Assembly (NCBI GenBank): GCA_947478535.1
Contig: CANJXD010000011.1
Coordinates: 1 to 26,698, forward strand
Direction of reading: 5' to 3'
Source: Acetobacteraceae bacterium
GTDB lineage: Bacteria; Pseudomonadota; Alphaproteobacteria; Acetobacterales; Acetobacteraceae
Length of the DNA stretch: 26,698 nt
Part shown: positions 25,864 to 26,698 of the stretch, in pieces
Layout: each line of letters opens with the position of its first letter
Position numbering within the stretch: position 1 is the first letter of the stretch
Translations under genes and position numbers: made by a program
Notes under the pieces: generated by a model
Told to the model about the DNA's origin: nothing
Databases searched by the model: none
The model's input: only the letters and a program-made list of their open reading frames with translations

Positions 25864-25902
25864 CTCCTGCCTGACAGCGGCGATTTTGTCGCGGATCAGG
25901 AG
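25864..25902 (+). terminator. Imperfect stem-loop after the regulator gene
   Basis: CTCCTG (25864-25869) can pair with CAGGAG (25897-25902) and GCGA (25880-25883) with TCGC (25889-25892) around a TTTTG loop. It lies seven bases after the regulator stop. There is no following U-run, so it may instead belong to the end region of the IS element. Weak call. Confidence 0.25.
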
Positions 25903-25907
25903 AGACC

Positions 25908-26219
25908 ATGACGAAGCGAACCCGGCGGACGCATAGTCCGGATTTCAAGGCGAAGGTGGCGCTGGCGGCCATCAAGGGCGAGAAGACGCTGGCCGAATTG
26001 GCCAAGCTGTTTGACGTGCATCCAGCGCAGATCGTCGCCTGAAAGGCGCAATTGCAGGATGGCGCTGCCGGGGTTTTCGGCTCTGGCCTTGGTGCCACTG
26101 AGACCGTGCCTGTGGTCGACGTGAAGCTGCTGCATGCGAAGATTGGGGAGCTGAGGCTGGAGAAGGATTTTTTATCCGGCGCGCTCGAGCCAGCCGGCCT
26201 GCTGAGCGCAAAACGATGA
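25908..26219 (+). pseudogene. IS3-family orfA with an in-frame TGA
   Basis: Begins MTKRTRRTHSPDFKAKVALA, then KGEKTLAELAKLFDVHPAQI, the HTH typical of IS3 orfA, with a leucine-zipper-like LLHAKIGELRLEKDFLSGAL later. A TGA at 26040-26042 replaces the Trp expected in the family's I-x-AWKAQL sequence. The remaining frame continues normally to the stop at 26217-26219, so this is a single point mutation. About 103 residues if read through. Confidence 0.85.
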
Positions 26220-26698
26220 TCGACCGCGACAACGTACTGCCCCTGACGCGGCAGGCTGGGCTGCTGCGGCTGAGCCGGAGCAGCGTCTATTACCTGCCCC
26301 GTCCTGTGCCTGCGGCGCGGCTGGCGAACATGCGGCGGATGGGGATCGAGGCGCTATATCAGCAGCCGAGCACGTCCAAACCTACGCCTGGGCACAAGAT
26401 CTACCCGTATCTGCTCCGCAACCTGGTGGTGGATCGGCCCAACCAGGTCTAGGCGACGGACATCACGTACAACCCGATGGCCCGCGGCTTTGTTTATCTG
26501 GCGGCGGTAGTGGATTGGTTCAGCCGTCGGGTTCTGGCGTGGCGGCTGTCGATCACGCTGGAGACGGAGTTCTGCATCGAAGCGGTGCGAGAAGCGCCGG
26601 CGCGCCGCGGCAAGCCTGAGTTTTTCAACACCGACCAGGGCAGCCAATTCACCTCCGTGGCGTTCACGGGCCTGCTGCAGGAGAAGCAGATCGCGATC
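26216..26698 (+). pseudogene. IS3-family orfB transposase, internally deleted, with an in-frame TAG
   Basis: Reads IDRDNVLPLTRQAGLLRLSR and SSVYYLPRPVP, jumps at about 26325-26345 from the segment normally followed by MRR-IDELH to MRRMGIEALY, so roughly 50 residues are missing in frame. A TAG at 26450-26452 replaces the Trp of the usual PNQVWA-DITY. Catalytic Asp in TDITYNPM and in FNTDQGSQFTS remain; the catalytic Glu would be beyond the right edge. Not functional as seen. Confidence 0.85.

Larger units (their letters stand above)
25858..26698 (+). mobile_element. Decayed IS3-family insertion sequence, right end beyond the window
   Basis: The two-gene layout (orfA helix-turn-helix protein, orfB DDE integrase-type transposase overlapping as ATGA at 26216-26219) is that of the IS3 family. 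Both genes carry stop mutations and orfB an internal deletion, so the element is immobile on its own. The left inverted repeat and target duplication cannot be fixed; the left end must lie between the regulator stop and 25908. The element continues past 26698. Confidence 0.85.

Overview
The window is GC-rich, densely packed alphaproteobacterial DNA. Protein character (long nar operon with a fused NarK1-NarK2, a DUF2478 gene, RraA/RidA/peptide-ABC catabolic genes) suits an Acetobacteraceae/Rhodospirillales denitrifier of the Roseomonas type. That assignment is inference from gene content, not a database match.

Layout. (1) 1-1446 is a scrambled left margin: the C-terminal part of a peptide-type solute-binding protein (to 703), a decayed amidase-like stretch on the + strand (about 845-1030), and the N-terminal third of a HyuA-type hydantoinase/oxoprolinase on the - strand (1446 down to about 1035). 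(2) 1450-7326 on the - strand is a peptide/opine-type ABC import operon: RidA-family gene (frameshifted), solute-binding protein, two permeases, two ATPases, then the broken hyuA; the permease and ATPase genes overlap at their stop/start codons. (3) An RraA-family gene diverges from it at 7427 and converges on a 2-oxoglutarate/Fe(II) oxygenase gene, both ending within one CTAG. (4) 9291-about 10550 is a degenerate phage tail module on the + strand. (5) 10590-24888 on the - strand is one uninterrupted 12-gene unit: narK(1-2 fusion), narG, narH, narJ, narI, a PpiC parvulin, a small Cys-tailed protein, a hemerythrin-domain protein, a beta-carbonic anhydrase, a DUF2478 protein, mogA and nnrS. (6) 25135-25857 (+) is a Crp/Fnr regulator without an Fe-S cysteine cluster, best read as NarR-like; the 246-bp divergent region between it and narK carries two FNR-type palindromes. 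(7) 25858 to the right edge is a decayed IS3-family element.

How it works together: nitrate enters and nitrite leaves through the fused NarK, is reduced on the cytoplasmic face by NarGHI (assembled by NarJ, probably helped by the PpiC protein), MogA supplies molybdopterin adenylylation for the NarG cofactor, and hemerythrin and NnrS are plausible defences against the nitric oxide that follows nitrite formation. The regulator next to narK probably controls both itself and the operon through the two palindromes. The most notable part is the distal half of the nar operon, where carbonic anhydrase, DUF2478, hemerythrin and an unrecognised CGCGCGKG-tailed protein are translationally coupled to the nitrate reductase.
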